Shown here: piece by piece, positions 22,270-34,440 of the stretch
Numbering within the stretch: position 1 is the stretch's first letter
How the letters are laid out: each line of letters opens with the position of its first letter
Assembly: GCA_029891345.1 (NCBI GenBank)
Contig: CM057000.1
Coordinates: 133,102,163 to 133,166,162, forward strand
DNA length: 64,000 nucleotides
Source: Dryococelus australis
Taxonomy: Eukaryota; Arthropoda; Insecta; Phasmatodea; Phasmatidae
Reading direction: 5' to 3'
Translations under genes and position numbers: made by a program
The notes under the pieces: generated by a model
The model's input: only the letters and a program-made list of their open reading frames with translations
The model's database searches: none
What the model was told of the DNA's origin: nothing

Positions 22270-23138
22270 ACATAGACGACGGTGCCTGGTGGGAGCTCTT
22301 TGTTCCAGCCGCGAGGTTCGTGACTGGAGAGCGTGTCATCAATGTGGACAACAGGTGCGCGCCAGACGTCGTCTTGCGGTGAGGGTTTGCGTGTCCTACC
22401 AGGGGAACCCCCCCCCCCCTTCCCCTTAACAACCCACCCTTAACGATCACAGACACTCCATGTTCGCTCTTACACGCTTTGATCGCCGTTGCGACTCACA
22501 CGGCCCTAGCACACACTCCCCCCCCCCCCCCCCGCCCACCAAGAAACGTGTCCAATTTTTTGGTCTACTGGCTTCTCGCGAATCTGCGCTCCCAAACGAC
22601 GCCGTCTCTCTCCTGGGCCGAACGGTCGGGAAGTATTTTTTCTTTCCCTGCTAGACGAAGGGGAAGGGGGGGGAGGAAGAGGAAAGAGTTCTCCGCCAAG
22701 AGGCCTCCTCTTCCGTCGGGCTGGAGGCGAATTACAATGGTTGTCCCCCTCCACGTAGATAAGGAATGAGTAGGCAGTCCGAATCGTAATCCATCTTCCA
22801 CGCGGGCAGGGCCTCTCTCCCTGGCGCGTTGCCCGCAGATGGGGCGCCATGCGTCACGGGAACCAATCAAAAGGAGGCGAGGAAGCAAACAGTTATACCT
22901 CGGCGAGGAAGGGGAAGGGGGTGGGGGGAGGTATGGTGCCTGGTAAATGAGCGTAATAAGAACGGCCTCGCCGCAAATGAAAAAGAAATCTTGCAGATGA
23001 AGACCTGGCCGAGTACGAATCGCGTTCATCAACGCCATGGTCTTCACCCCTTTTCTCACACACTTTTTTTTTTTGAGTTGGCGCCCTACTCTTTCATTCG
23101 TCGTCCGGGACCACAGTTGCCAACTTGGTGGTTTTTTA
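22270..23138. other. GC-rich island with overlapping open frames
   Basis: Unlike its neighbours this stretch is GC-rich, with C tracts at 22409 and 22520 and G-rich runs at 22660 and 22920. Long frames overlap on both strands (longest 192 codons, minus, 22565-23143). None matches a family I know, and several coincide out of frame, as expected by chance in such DNA. A CCAAT word occurs at 22863. Host promoter, CpG-rich first exon or unclassified repeat are all possible. Confidence 0.35.
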
Positions 23139-23532
23139 CCCATAGACTAAAGATAAGGTAGATCGCTTAATCGTCTTCTGCGCATGTACCCAACATTGAC
23201 ATACCTTAAAAGAACAGAACTGACAAAGTCACGTGATCAACAGCGATGAAAGTGTTTGTTTATATCTTAAATTTTAAATGACAACACTATACTATGGATA
23301 AAACACTTGAACCAATTTGAATTTGATCGAACTGCCTTACAAATGGGTTAGAGGAAGTATAGCCCTGCATAAATCTCAAAACATTTGTTTAGAAATCAAT
23401 TTTCTAACCTAACCTCCAAACCATACGGTTTTCGCAAGATGTGTTGGCAGGAAATCAGTTCAATGTTGGGACACGAAAATTGGTTGTGCGCAGCCAGCGA
23501 GATCGGTCTACCTCATATTTAGTCTATGGTTT
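23139..23532 (-). mobile_element. Family D MITE, complete
   Basis: Inverted ends: CATAGACTAAAGATAAGG at the left and CTACCTCATATTTAGTCTAT at the right. The interior has CGCGATC-like and GGTTAGAGGAAGTAT words shared with 24897-25266 and 32096-32445. About 390 bp; no coding. Confidence 0.8.
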
Positions 23533-23539
23533 TATCGTG

Positions 23540-24479
23540 TGATCTGGTGATTTCAGAAGATGGTCTAGTGGCCATGTTTTGTTTTTGCGACGAGGAATAG
23601 CTAGTAATTTCTGGTGGCAGATCTGGTGATTTTGAAGGAAGAAATGTTTTTATTTTTTATTATGATACTATCGCACCTTTGTGTCTTCAGGATTGTTCAT
23701 TTTCCCGGAACATATGGCGCACAACTGGAGAGAGCACATGTTACATGTTATATTGCATATAATTATCCCCTTATCGGCAGCCGTGTGGGCTTTCTCCTGC
23801 GGGAATAACGGCATGGTTTAGCCCTGTCGGAAACGAAGATTTGGGAACATGTACTCTGGAAAATTAGTTGAAATGCCCACTCATGCAATTTCAGTGTACT
23901 GTGAATTTCTGCATATTTTTAGCAAATATGTTATTTAAGTATTTCTGAAGAGATTTTCTTTGCTTCAAATGTTAAATTGTTTCAATTTCCAACAGTGGTA
24001 TTTATGTAAATGGTGGAAAGCGACTCTAGCACTTCAAGCTGCGAAAATAAATATTTTAAGTAGTTTTGTTCTAAAATTAATTTGAAATATGATAGAATTA
24101 CAATATTATGAGTTTTTGGGGAATTTTATATATTGATTTAGACCAGGGGTTCTTAATTTCTATGATTTCGAGGATCCCTTACATACTATATTCATTACCC
24201 GCCTCCCCCTCTACTCCTGTTTAATACAAGCTAAGGAAATACTATCATGTCTAAAACCTACTCATTTTCCATTATAAAAATTGTTGCAAACTCAAGTTTA
24301 GTTCACGACAAAACTTGGGAAAACCAGCTTCATTATCAACAGAAATGGGTTACACCGTTGCAGCGAGTTGAACGAGGCCACCGTGGTTTTTATGGTGTCT
24401 TTCACGCGGGACATTGGTGGCAGCTCTGGTTACGCCACCATACATGTGGCCGTAGAGTGCACGTCCAGGCTGCGCAGTA
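23540..24479. other. No gene recognised
   Basis: AT-rich. The open frames at 23614 and 24247 are short and show no domain. Nothing else assigned. Confidence 0.4.
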
Positions 24480-24795
24480 GCTGGTCTCCGTGTCCCCACA
24501 GTCAACTGCTTTTCTGCCTACACAACTGTTATAAACGACGTGGATAAAGGATTTGAGGTTGGAAAACTGGTTATGCGAACAAGTGCTTTTCGTGATGTAT
24601 GCATACTTCCTCCAACCAATTTTTAGTGTAATTAGGCTAAATTAAAATTGTTAAGTATTTTATTCATATAAAAGTGCTTGTCCTTTGAAAATTAAGAAAT
24701 AAATATACACGTCGATCAGTGTTCACCAAGTGACCTAGACAGTTGTACTGATGCTGGGTACATACAATCTGTTCCACTCATCTAAGCACAATCGC
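24480..24795 (+). mobile_element. Family D MITE, end-truncated
   Basis: GGTCTCCGTGTCCCCAC, CAACTGCTTTTCTGCC, AACAAGTGCTTTTCGTGATG and GATGCTGGGTACATAC follow the order of the complete D copies. Both terminal repeats are lost. Confidence 0.6.
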
Positions 24796-24896
24796 ACGGG
24801 CCACTCGTGTAGTGGCGCCACCACATTGTCTCCCTTTTTTTCATAAGAACCCATTTACAAGAGACGCAACCAAGAGCCTGACCAGTCGTTTCTGCC

Positions 24897-25266
24897 GTAT
24901 AGACTTAAGATGAGGTAGACCGATCTCGCTGGATGCGCACAACCAATCTCCGTGTCACAACATTGTACTGCTCACCTGCCAACACGACGTGCAAAAACCG
25001 ACGTGGATTGAACTTGAGGTTAGAACACTGAATAGTAAACAAGTGCTTTTTGTGATGTATGTATGCTTCCTCTAGCCCATTTTTAATGCAGTTAGATTAA
25101 ATTCAAGTTGATTAATATAAAAGTACTTGTATTTTCAAAACTAACATATAAACAAACTAGTTCATCACTGTTGCCCATGTGACTGTCGTGTTCCTTTGGG
25201 GTAGGTCAATGTTGGGTACATGCGCAGAAGACGAATAAGCGGTCTACCTCATCTTCAGTCTATGGT
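24897..25266 (+). mobile_element. Family D MITE, complete
   Basis: Starts TATAGACTTAAGATGAGG and ends CTACCTCATCTTCAGTCTAT. The interior matches 23139-23532 in the opposite orientation. Confidence 0.8.
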
Positions 25267-25711
25267 TTCTGCCCTGTGTTCTGTGAGAAGTTCTCGTCCG
25301 GAAATAGCGTAACCTGAGTTCACAACGAGTGCAGATCAAGACACTGATATTTATATATGAATGAAGTCCAGTCAAGGTCTGTCTGGATTTTGCGAAGGTC
25401 AGTTGCAAATGATTGAAAACAACTTTCGTTGATATGTCTTCTTGAATTAGGTGCGCCCGCAATCTACGTTTGTTTATGGCGTTGGTGTGGACGGGAAAGG
25501 AGGAAAAAAACAAATAGTGCGACTACCTCTTTCATGTCAATTTTTACTACTGGCCCATTTTTGGTTGCGAGTCCAGTGGCTGCAATAAACTACAACGCAT
25601 CGCCATGGTCGTGACACCGAATCTGTTGACGTTGCCACCATGTTGGCTCCATCTGAAAGGGTCAGCCGCAGACTTTAATATGGGGAATCAATATGAAAGA
25701 CGTCTATCTCA
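25267..25711. other. No gene recognised
   Basis: No repeat or trusted coding frame. Two short open frames on opposite strands overlap. Confidence 0.4.
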
Positions 25712-25896
25712 ATACCGCGGCGCAATCGATTAGTGCGCCACCGGTCTGGGATGCGGGATGTGCTGGGTCCGAATCCCAGGCAAGGTATGGGTGTTAATTT
25801 AAGTTAGGTTACAAGTTAGTTTGTAAGCCGTCCCCTGCTAAGTCTCTAGGCCAAACACCGGGGGACGTTAATAAGCCCAATAAAATACAACAATTT
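25712..25896 (+). repeat. tRNA-derived SINE, type with GGGGGACGTTAA tail
   Basis: The head has GATTAGTGCGCCACCGG and the B box GGGTCCGAATCCC. The body GTCCCCTGCTAAGTCT and the tail GGGGGACGTTAATAAG match 59938-60118. tRNA-headed SINEs are transcribed by RNA polymerase III; activity here is not shown. Confidence 0.75.
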
Positions 25897-26329
25897 CAAC
25901 AGAGCAGTTTAAAAAAAAAAACCTATTCTACGCTTTATTTCGCAAGGAATACTGGCACGTAAAAAAAACCTTGCAAATTCTTATGTTTTAAATTTTTTGT
26001 TCTAAAATTTATCATTAAAAGTTATATTTTACAAAAAAAAATACGAATGAATAAAATTGTTTGAAAATCTCTGAACATGGCAATATTCTGTGAGAAAGTT
26101 GTGTTTACTATTTACTGCTCACAAGAAGTTTAGCATAAATCAGAATCCAGCATGTTATATTGAACAACAGTACTTTACATTTCATGTTGAACTCCTAGTA
26201 GCACATAATGTGGAACAAAACACAATACTCGTTGACATCGTGAAACAAACAAAAGGCATAAACTGAAAACCGACGTTAAAGAATGAATCTAATCAGTTTC
26301 AATATCAAAACAAATAGACGAACGTCAAT
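25897..26329. other. No feature recognised
   Basis: AT-rich with A tracts. No assignment apart from the adjacent Tc1 relic. Confidence 0.35.
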
Positions 26330-26600
26330 AACGTGTGGGACCTGAGGCACGCTTGTATCAGACGAGGAATGCCATAAAACAAGATCTTTAAGCCTGAGGC
26401 AAACTGTCCCAATCCTCAACTGCGGCTGTTTTTGTACGGCCTGAACGGTCATTGGTTGTTGTGTACGGTTTTGAAATCCCTCGTCTAAGGAAGGAACACA
26501 CATCCTCTATGCAGTTCATGTCAGCTGAATAAGCTGGCCAGTTCAATCTTCGGTTCCCAGCGGGGAATATGCTAAACTTTTTGTGAGCAGTGTATAATTC
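26330..26600 (-). pseudogene. Tc1-like transposase C-terminus, relic
   Basis: On the minus strand the translation shows LNWPAYSADMNCIEDV, which fits the W-P-x-Y-S-x-D-x-N-x-I-E block holding the last catalytic acidic residue of Tc1-type DD-E transposases. WDSLPQ and, after a frameshift, GIPRLIQACLRS, the usual C-terminal end, follow. The N-terminal two thirds are missing; the foldback element at 26704 lies just upstream. Confidence 0.8.
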
Positions 26601-26703
26601 TTTTCGTTTGAAGACGTTATCTTTAAAACTGATATAATTAGAAGGAATTTCTTTAGCATTGTTTCCCCGTTTAACCTCTACTGTTGCACGCTTGTTAGGA
26701 GGG

Positions 26704-27240
26704 GGTCTTAAGGTTGAAGGAAAGCAACTGCCTATAGAGTACGGCACCTGACTATACAACGTGAAGAACTCATAAAAAAAAGTAGTAGACACCATACAAA
26801 TTGTCAGGAAAATTCCATTCATGCTGTTAATGAAAGAAGAATGAATATATTTGGCAATATTATAAAATATTTTACTAACATATACTTCTTAAATAAAATA
26901 AAATATCGATTAAAATAGTATGCATTTTTAACCAAACATAAGAGCATTTCCATTTTGGATGCTTCGGAAAACAGAATTTTCAAGAAAATATTCAAAATGG
27001 AAATATGCTTTAAAAAAAATACAGACTATTTTAATCGATTATTCCTTTTACATTTTAAAAGTACATTTTAATTAAATATTTTATAATGTTGCAAATTATA
27101 TACATTCTTATTTAATATACAGTGTAACCCTTACTTTTCTGGCAATTTTTATGGTATTGTGTACTACTTTTTTTTAAATGAGTTCTTAATGTTATATAGT
27201 CGGGTACAGTGCTCCATAGGCAGTGGCTTTACTTCAACCG
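26704..27240. mobile_element. Family E foldback element, copy 1
   Basis: Very long inverted arms (about 165 bp): the left starts CTTAAGGTTGAAGGAAAGC and the right ends GGCTTTACTTCAACCG, both with ACTGCCTATAG-type, TCATAAAA and AATTGTCAGGAAA-type words. The unpaired centre is about 200 bp. A second copy lies at 42502-43240. No transposase. Confidence 0.75.
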
Positions 27241-28107
27241 TATTATTAGCTGGTTGAGAGAGTTCGCGTGGAAAAGTGGGCAAGTGTGTGCGGGACGGGA
27301 CGGTACAGCAGTGCGACGGCGCGAAAGTGCGAAAGAAGTAGAGCGACGAGACTCGCACACGGCTGGGCTGGTAGCCGTTGGGAGCGACCTCGCTCCTGGA
27401 GGCTGCAGATGACGTCTATGTCGAGCTAATTACGAAGCTCGCTGGTAGCAGGTGTGTCCCAGCTAGGCGCGGCGTGTGGCCGACCCCCCCACCCCCCATC
27501 CATGCTGCAATTCTAACTCACTCCTCCGACGTAGCCACCAACTAAAGACCCTCACGCAGTTTAAAAACTTTAACATTCGACTTTACGATTTTGATTTTAC
27601 GTTTCCTTTCCAACATGTTGTTTCTTATGGAACTTGATGCAATGGTACTGTCTAAGGTAAAGTCAAGCACTCTTGACTTTACAATTTTGAAAAGTTGAAA
27701 TTTAAAGTCGAAGCCAAGCAGCCATTTCACCGAGAATCTAACAGGGTTCGTGAGGGAAGGTGAATCATTTTATTGTAGGGCGATTTCCATCTCGGCATAT
27801 TAAACAAAGTCCGTCTGAAATTAAATAATTGGTAAACGAATATAATACGAAGGGGAAATATACGAATAGATATTTTTCAATAAAGCAAACAAGTGAGTTT
27901 TTGTACGTAAAATGCATTCTTGGATATGATAATGATTTACATAGCAAGATACACATTTTTACGAAGCTCGCAAAACGGATGTTAAATTGTTTGAACTCTA
28001 ATTATTGCATTGTGTATTGGTGGTTTCGACAAAATAAAGGAAATATAAAGTAAAATGTTAAACTTTTCTATTGTGTAAGGGCTTTAAAGTTTGTTACATT
28101 CTGGCTA
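27241..28107. other. GC-rich patch, possible small MITE, no gene
   Basis: 27255-27510 is GC-rich with C runs and no recognisable domain; it could be a host 5' exon or promoter. 27549-27756 begins CCCTCACG and ends CGTGAGGG, with shared CGACTTTA/TAAAGTCG words, so it may be a short MITE. The rest is AT-rich. Confidence 0.35.
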
Positions 28108-28215
28108 TAGTCTACAGTATTCGCGGTTTCTCAGCGCTATTTTTAAATAAAACCTTCGAAAAATCACTCCTCGTACGACGCGTTTCGTTGTTTTCTAATT
28201 GAGAAGTAAATTTCC
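28108..28215 (-). mobile_element. Family C MITE, terminal fragment
   Basis: TATAGTCTACAGTATTCGCGG and AAAATCACTCC match one end of family C; the rest is absent. The terminus is quoted in part only. Confidence 0.45.
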
Positions 28216-28289
28216 AAAGGGGTCCTTGTCCATGTACATTTAATGTCTGGAAATAGCGACAAATGTATGCGGAGTGTATTTATTAAGGG

Positions 28290-28740
28290 GTCCGCCTGCC
28301 TGCCCGGCGTTCAAACTGCGTTGTAATGTGTTCGAAATCCAGGTTAGTTTATTATGAAACTATTAAACGTGAGTCCAGTGTGCTAGTCTCCAAGACGTCA
28401 CGCGCATTAGAAACAACATTTCGGAGCACTCCAACATAGCTAAAAACTGTTTCTTTTTTTTTCAAAGCGCTGTATCTCAAAATATACGCGTTACATACAT
28501 ACAGAAGTAATCTAGGGGCATGCATTGAACCTTTCTACAGACTTTCCGCCAATAAAACAATAGGGTCGCCGCTGAATGTCCCATAGGTTCACTCAGCACG
28601 ACGAGAACACTGCACGGCAGTTCAGAGCCTTGCACGTAGCGGCGATAGCGCACTTGTATCGCATGGCAGTATGGCCCTTATCGCTCCCGCGCTTCTCGGC
28701 CTCGGTCACGAACGTCGTGTGTACAAATTAGAGCCTTCTG
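28290..28740 (+). repeat. Family F dispersed repeat
   Basis: Has CACGCGCATTAGAAACAAC, CAACATAGCTAAAAACTG, AAATATACGCGTTAC, GCATGCATTGAACC and AATAGGGTCGCCGCTGAATG, in the same order as the inverted copy at 43560-44490. It then runs into the GC-rich half (TAGCGGCGATAGCGCAC). Confidence 0.6.
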
Positions 28741-28984
28741 AAATCAAACATTCGCCTTAAAGTGAAATAATTAGTATTTAGTGTTTGTGGACAAGGGCTG
28801 CTTTGGAAAAGGAATGGATTTTAAACCTGCGTTTATGCGGCCTTCACGCTGTTTTGAACCTGTAATTAAGTTGTCATTTCATAGCGAAGGAACCAACAGG
28901 ACCATTATTGGAAATTGTCATGTTTGTGGACAAGGGACGTTTGAAAATGGACTACTCAGTTATAACACGTATCACTACTGTTTT

Positions 28985-29757
28985 ACACTGAGAGAAAATC
29001 GAACAAAATATTTGTTTGTGTAGGGCTTAACGTATACTTAGTTGCCCAAACATAATATATTGTTGAGCAAACAAATTTCGAAAAACAATAAAATTACTTT
29101 TGTTCGTCTAACAAAAGATTTACTTGAATAAAATAAATCCCTGTGTTGGGCCAAAAAAAAAAAAAAAAAATGAGACTGTCAACTAAATATTTTGTTGACT
29201 CAACTGTATATATTTGTTTGGGCACTCATTTGACTGCATTCGTTCGAAAATACAGCTCGAGAGTTTGTTTATATTTTTTGTGACGATTAGGATAGTAACC
29301 GTGTTTGTTAGTTCATCTATTGGTGCTTAATAATAGTATAAACACATTAATAAAAAAATGCAACAAGAAACTGACGAGTAAAGCTGCACAGCTTGAAAGA
29401 CTTGTTTGCACACGTTTCCGCATATTTGCAGTATATCTATTTAGAAACTTTCCTGTGACATCAGTAGCCACACTAGCTGAGCTTGCTAAGACGTAGCGCT
29501 CGGACACAGGTGATGCAAATTCGAAAGTCTGTCGAAGTTGTAAAACTTTTTTACGTCGACCCAAACTGTTTAATGTACGTGTAGCCGAGTAAACGTTTAG
29601 TTGCCCCAATCAAACCTTACAATTTTGGGGGAACCAAATGAGAACAACAAAATAGTTTGGTTTCAGCAACCATTTCATTGCCCCTATACGAACAAATAAT
29701 TTGGTCACACCAACCAAAAATCTTGTTTGATTCAAGAAAACGTTTTTCTCAGTGTAT
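28985..29757. mobile_element. MITE with ACACTGAGA ends
   Basis: The left end ACACTGAGAGAAAATCGAAC pairs with the right end, whose reverse strand begins ACACTGAGAAAAACG. Both arms hold AAACAAAT/ATTTGTTT-like words near TTGCCC. About 770 bp. The short frames inside are not coding. Family unassigned; a CACTG-type start occurs in several DNA transposon groups. Confidence 0.6.
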
Positions 29758-30090
29758 ACTTGTGTTAACGTTAAAAAAAAAAAAAACCCCTTATTTTTGG
29801 CAAACCCTTTCATGCCCATTGTAGACATCCGTCAACAGTCCCACAGAAAGATTATATCTAACAAGTACTGTACTACGCGAGGCGCGGTGTCCAATGACCC
29901 TATCTGTGGGCAACTGATTCCTAAACCATGCCACTGTATTACGTTATGACTGGTTCATATTACTGATCAACGAGCACAGATATTACAGCTTATTGGTTGT
30001 GTTAACTAAACAAGTCTTTCGCCAGTTCAGGCAGAGCACGTGCCAAAACATTTATAATTTGCAACACCAGAAGTTATAAATTAATGAGGG
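29758..30090. other. No feature recognised
   Basis: Nothing assigned beyond an A tract at 29773-29786. Confidence 0.35.
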
Positions 30091-30396
30091 AATAAAAGGG
30101 TTTACTTGAGATTCTTAAAAATGTTTTATAAATAAATTGAAATATTTAAATTAAAATTAATATGCATAAGAACAGAGACAAAATATGAGTGTTGGTAATG
30201 CCTAGGTAAGAAATAGTTCTCATTCAAAAGATTTTTACACTGAGTGCGCTCGGATGCGGTTTGGCATCCCTTTCGCGTAGTTTTCCAGGAATGGCTAAGA
30301 TTTGTTTGCGCGTGGCGGAGGTTTATCCAGGAAGCAGCACTTTAGCAGTTCTTCAGAAAAGTTGGAAGTTACCATGATCGAAGTATAATGTCGACC
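30091..30396 (-). mobile_element. Family C MITE, partial
   Basis: On the minus strand, CTGAAGAACTGC, CCGCCACGCGCAAAC and GAACTATTTCTTACCTAGGC match C copies in order. The right-hand end is missing. Confidence 0.6.
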
Positions 30397-30411
30397 ACTA
30401 AAAAAAATCTG

Positions 30412-30790
30412 CTAAAGGCTGTCCACGGTAAAGCGAGCACTTTGGAAAGCCCTACTTAAGGTATATTTGTATGCACATTTAGTGTATTCTTCCGCCATGT
30501 GTACGATCGACAGTGCCATGAGCCTGGTCACTTGATTGATGCTTCACTCGCGTGAAACTGTGGAATTATCATAAAAGTAAATATTTTACCAAATTGCTGA
30601 TTCTTACACTAGTACGCATTAACCCACCCACCCCTTATTTAGAAAAAAAATCACTTCAGTATTCATATATATTTACCTAGCACTGTTCATTAAATATTAA
30701 GATATGAAACTACTTTCTCCTCAGTCGTTACCAACTATATATACCTACTGCGCGCTTGCCAGTCTATGTGGTCGTTAAAATACGTGCAGG
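30412..30790 (-). mobile_element. Family A2 MITE, one end missing
   Basis: Starts GGCTGTCCACGGTAAAGCG and continues with reverse-complement A2 words (GGTCACTTGATTGATGC-like, AGTCGTTACCAAC). The far end is replaced directly by the A copy at 30791. Confidence 0.65.
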
Positions 30791-31041
30791 TATAGGCTAT
30801 TTACGGTAAAGTGAGAATGTTTAAAAGCTCTCTCATTTGGAATAATAGTCGATAAATATATTTAATTTTAGCCTTAGTCGTGAGTTTCCGAGTGCGGTGC
30901 AATACACAAACTGTGTTAATAACTTACATGGCAGTATTTATTTTAAAAGGATGGTTAAAGGATAATAAAGGATAAGAAATGGTTGAAAGATAAAAGTAAC
31001 TAGCGCCTCAAAAATTCTCACTTTATCGTGAACAGCCAATA
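30791..31041 (+). mobile_element. Family A MITE
   Basis: Starts TATAGGCTATTTACGG and ends CTCACTTTATCGTGAACAGC. It has a short local duplication (AAGGATAATAAAGGATAAG). An extra A-type end fragment follows at 31076-31108. Confidence 0.85.
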
Positions 31042-31229
31042 CGTAGGGGTAGTGAAATTTTTATAAAGTTGATTTAAAAGTGCGCAGTTAACAGTGAACA
31101 GACTATATTTTATATTTGTACCATATATTCTGGACAACTGGTATACGTCATTTGTGACTATACTTTTTTCCTCAGATAAAGTTATTTAGATCACATGGTT
31201 TTTGCCAAATGACATTTCTAAGCCGAAGT

Positions 31230-31418
31230 TCTACTGTTTTTTTTTGGTTCACAAATAAAATAAATCCAACTAACAGCAGAAAATTTAACAAGGGTAGCTG
31301 AAAATATTGTCTTAGTTCATTTTAATGTACGTTTAGCAAAACGTTATTTTACAAAAATTCAGGGACAATCAGAAATAAAAAAATATGGAAGAATATCCTC
31401 ATTTTCAAAAATTTTTGG

Positions 31419-31449
<31 letters not shown>

Positions 31450-31600
31450 TTTTTTTATTTTTACAAATTTATATACGTCCAGAAGAAAGTGCTGGATCTA
31501 CTTTCATTGTTAATTATTTTATGATTTGTACATTTATAAAACAATGAGATTGCGATTTTGGCATGCATTTATGCGAAAAAATTTTTGCTCGATTTTTGTT
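31230..31600 (+). repeat. Family G repeat, copy 1
   Basis: Shares AATAAAATAAATCCAACTAA, AGCAGAAAA and TATTTTACAAAAATTCAGGG with 47330-47790. Contains an A tract of about 30 at 31417-31447. No coding. Confidence 0.5.
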
Positions 31601-31689
31601 TGCGAGGAAAGAGTAATTACAGATAATAGAACAACATGTAGCACACATATAACATAGCTTATTTTCTCATGGGTATTGCCGTTAAGGAT

Positions 31690-31860
31690 TCCAACTGCCA
31701 GCAGCTATTTGGAGGCATCGAGGTCTGGAAACGCGTGGGCACTAAGGCTGACTCTCGCTCAGTCACCAATTGCCTCATCGCCTCTATGTACGATTCGCTC
31801 AACTGGCGTGCAGTCTTTTTGTCAGCGGCTCTACTGAACGTTACATCAAACGGTCACCCT
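31690..31860 (-). repeat. Family F GC-rich monomer, diverged
   Basis: On the minus strand it keeps the pattern AGGCGATGAGGCAATTGG then GACTGAGCGAGAG, like the F GC-rich unit. A plus-strand open frame covers it but is not shared with other copies. Confidence 0.4.
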
Positions 31861-32095
31861 ATCTCCTTTGGGCACTCTGACGCAGATCAAAGCATTACTC
31901 GTGTCTCAATACACAACCCTCAGGTTTATGCACTGAAAATTTCACGGCTAAAAGTTGTTCTGAAAACACACGTTCCAACCATTTTCATGCACAAAAAAAA
32001 ATAATCCTTGGAGTTGATATGAGAACTTGAAACTTTTGGTAAAGCCTTTTCGTGTAAATAAACCACTTTAAAGAAATGTCCAACCGTGTTTTAAT

Positions 32096-32445
32096 CCATA
32101 TACTACATATGAGGTAGACCGATCTCACTGGCTGCGCTCAACCAATCTCCGTGTCCCAACATTGAACTGCTTTTCTGCCAGCATATCAAACGAAAATGGC
32201 GTGTTTTGGATTTTAGGTTAGAAAACTCATTTGTAAACAAATGCTTTCAGATTAATGTATATTTCCTCTAACCAATTTGTAATGCAGTTTGATTAAATTA
32301 AAAGTGGTAAAAGTATTATATTGATATAAACAAGCGCTTTTATCACTGTTGACCACGTGACTTTGACAGTTTGTGTAGGTTTGGGGTAGGTCAATGTTGG
32401 ATACAAGCCCAGAAGAGTGGCATACCTCATCTTTAGTCTATGTTT
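32096..32445 (+). mobile_element. Family D MITE
   Basis: Starts ATGAGGTAGACCGATCTCAC and ends CCTCATCTTTAGTCTATG. The interior follows the other D copies. About 350 bp. Confidence 0.75.
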
Positions 32446-32479
32446 GAATCACGCGCTTTCTACCAGGTCTCTACGACAC

Positions 32480-32650
32480 ACTTTATGAGCCAGCTAGGCG
32501 GCACCCTTAAATTTCGTCTTGTCAAGGCCTAGAAGCATGCAAGCGCTAAGGGCGATCCAGGCATGCGCATCTCACCTCATCGTAGCCTCTAAACGCAACT
32601 CACTGAGCTAGCACTCCATCTTCCCGTTCATAACGCGCCTCTACGAGACT
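32480..32650 (-). repeat. Family F GC-rich monomer, diverged
   Basis: On the minus strand it gives CGATGAGGTGAGATGCGC, ATCGCCCTTAGCGCTTG and CTTCTAGGCCTTGAC, aligned with the F copy at 43680-43800. Confidence 0.45.
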
Positions 32651-33395
32651 TCCAGCGACAACCAGATATAGTTTTAAGCCCCTAATACGAAAGGTAAAAG
32701 TGTGCTTCAATTGTCTACACAATTTAAAGATTCTGCTTAGAAATGATTGCGAAAACTCCCGATTCAGAATTTTTCACTTGCGAAAAAAATTGACTTTTCA
32801 GATAAACAGAGAAACTGAAATTGGCATACACACGTGCAGCGTATCTTAAATGCTATTTCTAAGCTGACATCACTGCACGCCGAACAGTTTACTAATGCGA
32901 TATTTTCTGCCGAAGTTATGTACACCGAACGGGGGTCTGGGTAGATCACTAACTTACCAGTGGCCTACGCAGAGACATTTTTCGGTGGGCGCAGTGGGGT
33001 GTAATTTCTATAACAATAAGACTTGCTAATGTACATATATGGAGTAGGGGTTACGAAAGCGTCTTCCCCCAGGAAATGTTTGCATTTGAATGTTACAATT
33101 TGGCAGTAGTGAAGCTTAAACAGGGTCTTTGTCGAGCAAGATAGACCAAGGAGCCGTCAAGCAGATTGATGTGTCCGACCTCCATAACCGCTTGTCCAAA
33201 TCAGTCTCCGGCTTCGAACAAAGACGAGAATACCGTGTCTCAGTATCAGACATTAGGTAAACATGCTATAGATTATAGACTCCCCGTATACGTAAATAAT
33301 ACTTATTGTAACTGTGATATCTAAAGATACTTCTCATTATTGAAATTTTTTCTCATTAAAAATCCTTCGAATTTCTTCAGTGCTAGAATTCCAGG
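32651..33395. other. No gene recognised
   Basis: Nothing assigned. The slightly GC-richer piece 33100-33250 has no open frame of note. Confidence 0.4.
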
Positions 33396-33722
33396 ATGCT
33401 CATGGTTAACTGACTGGTAAGAGTCCAATTAAGTGAGTAACGACGGAAACAAAGTAGTTCCTTGTCTTAACGTTCAGTTAAAAGTGTTAGATAAATAGTT
33501 AATAATACTGATCATGTTATTTCTTTTTCTTTCATTTTTTAATGTTTATAAGATTAATAAATGGGGCATTTGTAGAATATTATTTTCATTAAAATTTTAA
33601 AATTTCGCGTGACCTATACATGAAAAACGTGATCAGGTCCATAACAATGTTAATTTTACATGTGGTGCAAGAATTCACAGTGTGCATACAAGTAGATCTC
33701 AAAGCAGGCCCTTCAACACATA
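33396..33722 (+). mobile_element. Family A2 MITE, ends missing
   Basis: GTAACGACGGAAACAAAGTA, CGTTCAGTTAAAAGTGTTAG and GTGATCAGGTCCATAACAAT follow A2 order. Both terminal repeats are lost. Confidence 0.6.
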
Positions 33723-34202
33723 GGAAATAATCTTGTAAATATAATGTGTACGTTTTCTTCGTGAGGCGGGATTGCAGCACGGAAAAATGTCTAATGTAGT
33801 TGCAACAAAAAATTGCTACTGAGGCATTTCTTTAATCGTTTATCGTGTATGTCAAATTAATAATATTGTGACAGCTATTAACGTTAACCATTTACAAAGT
33901 TTTATGTTAACATAGTGCGTTGAAGTGTTAATGTTAATAAAGCCTCTGAGTGTTGCCGCAACCAAATGTTGAATTGCGCTAAAAATAATAGGAAGGAAAA
34001 AATATTTTGTGTTACAGCGACGTTAAAGAAATGTCCAACCAACAAAAGTTATAAAATGGCGGGTGGTAGTGAATAGCGAAAACCTCGTAAAATAAAACCA
34101 CTGCATTTAAATTTTAAAGCATAGTATAAGAACTAAATGTAGGATAGAGCAGCTCTCAAGCCCTGAGGAGCAGTTTACGTGTGCCAAATATGCATATATT
34201 TT

Positions 34203-34440
34203 TATAGGCCGTTCACGAAAAATAAGCCCTTTTGAAGCCCTAGTTACTTTCTTCTTTCAACAAATTTATATCATTCCACCACTTGTTAATGCTAACGCAG
34301 CAATGTGAGTAATAAACACAGTGTATACATTCACCATACCTAAAACCAAAAGTTCGAGGCCGCAATGAAATGTATTTATTGGTTATTATGTCCGATGAAA
34401 CAGTTTCAAAAAGTGCTCACTTTACCGTGAACGGCCTACA
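34203..34440 (-). mobile_element. Family A MITE
   Basis: Starts TATAGGCCGTTCACG and ends TTTACCGTGAACGGCCTAC. ACACAGTGTATACATTCACC and CCAAAAGTTCGAGGCCGC lie inside. The left arm carries a small deletion (CGAAAAATAAGCCC). Confidence 0.85.

Noticed and set aside
22565..23143. 192-codon minus-strand open frame
   Set aside because: Lies in GC-rich DNA with other long frames out of phase, shows no domain and has a composition set by C and G tracts.
26388..26822. 144-codon frame as one protein
   Set aside because: Only the part below 26600 is Tc1-like; the rest reads through the arm of a foldback element.
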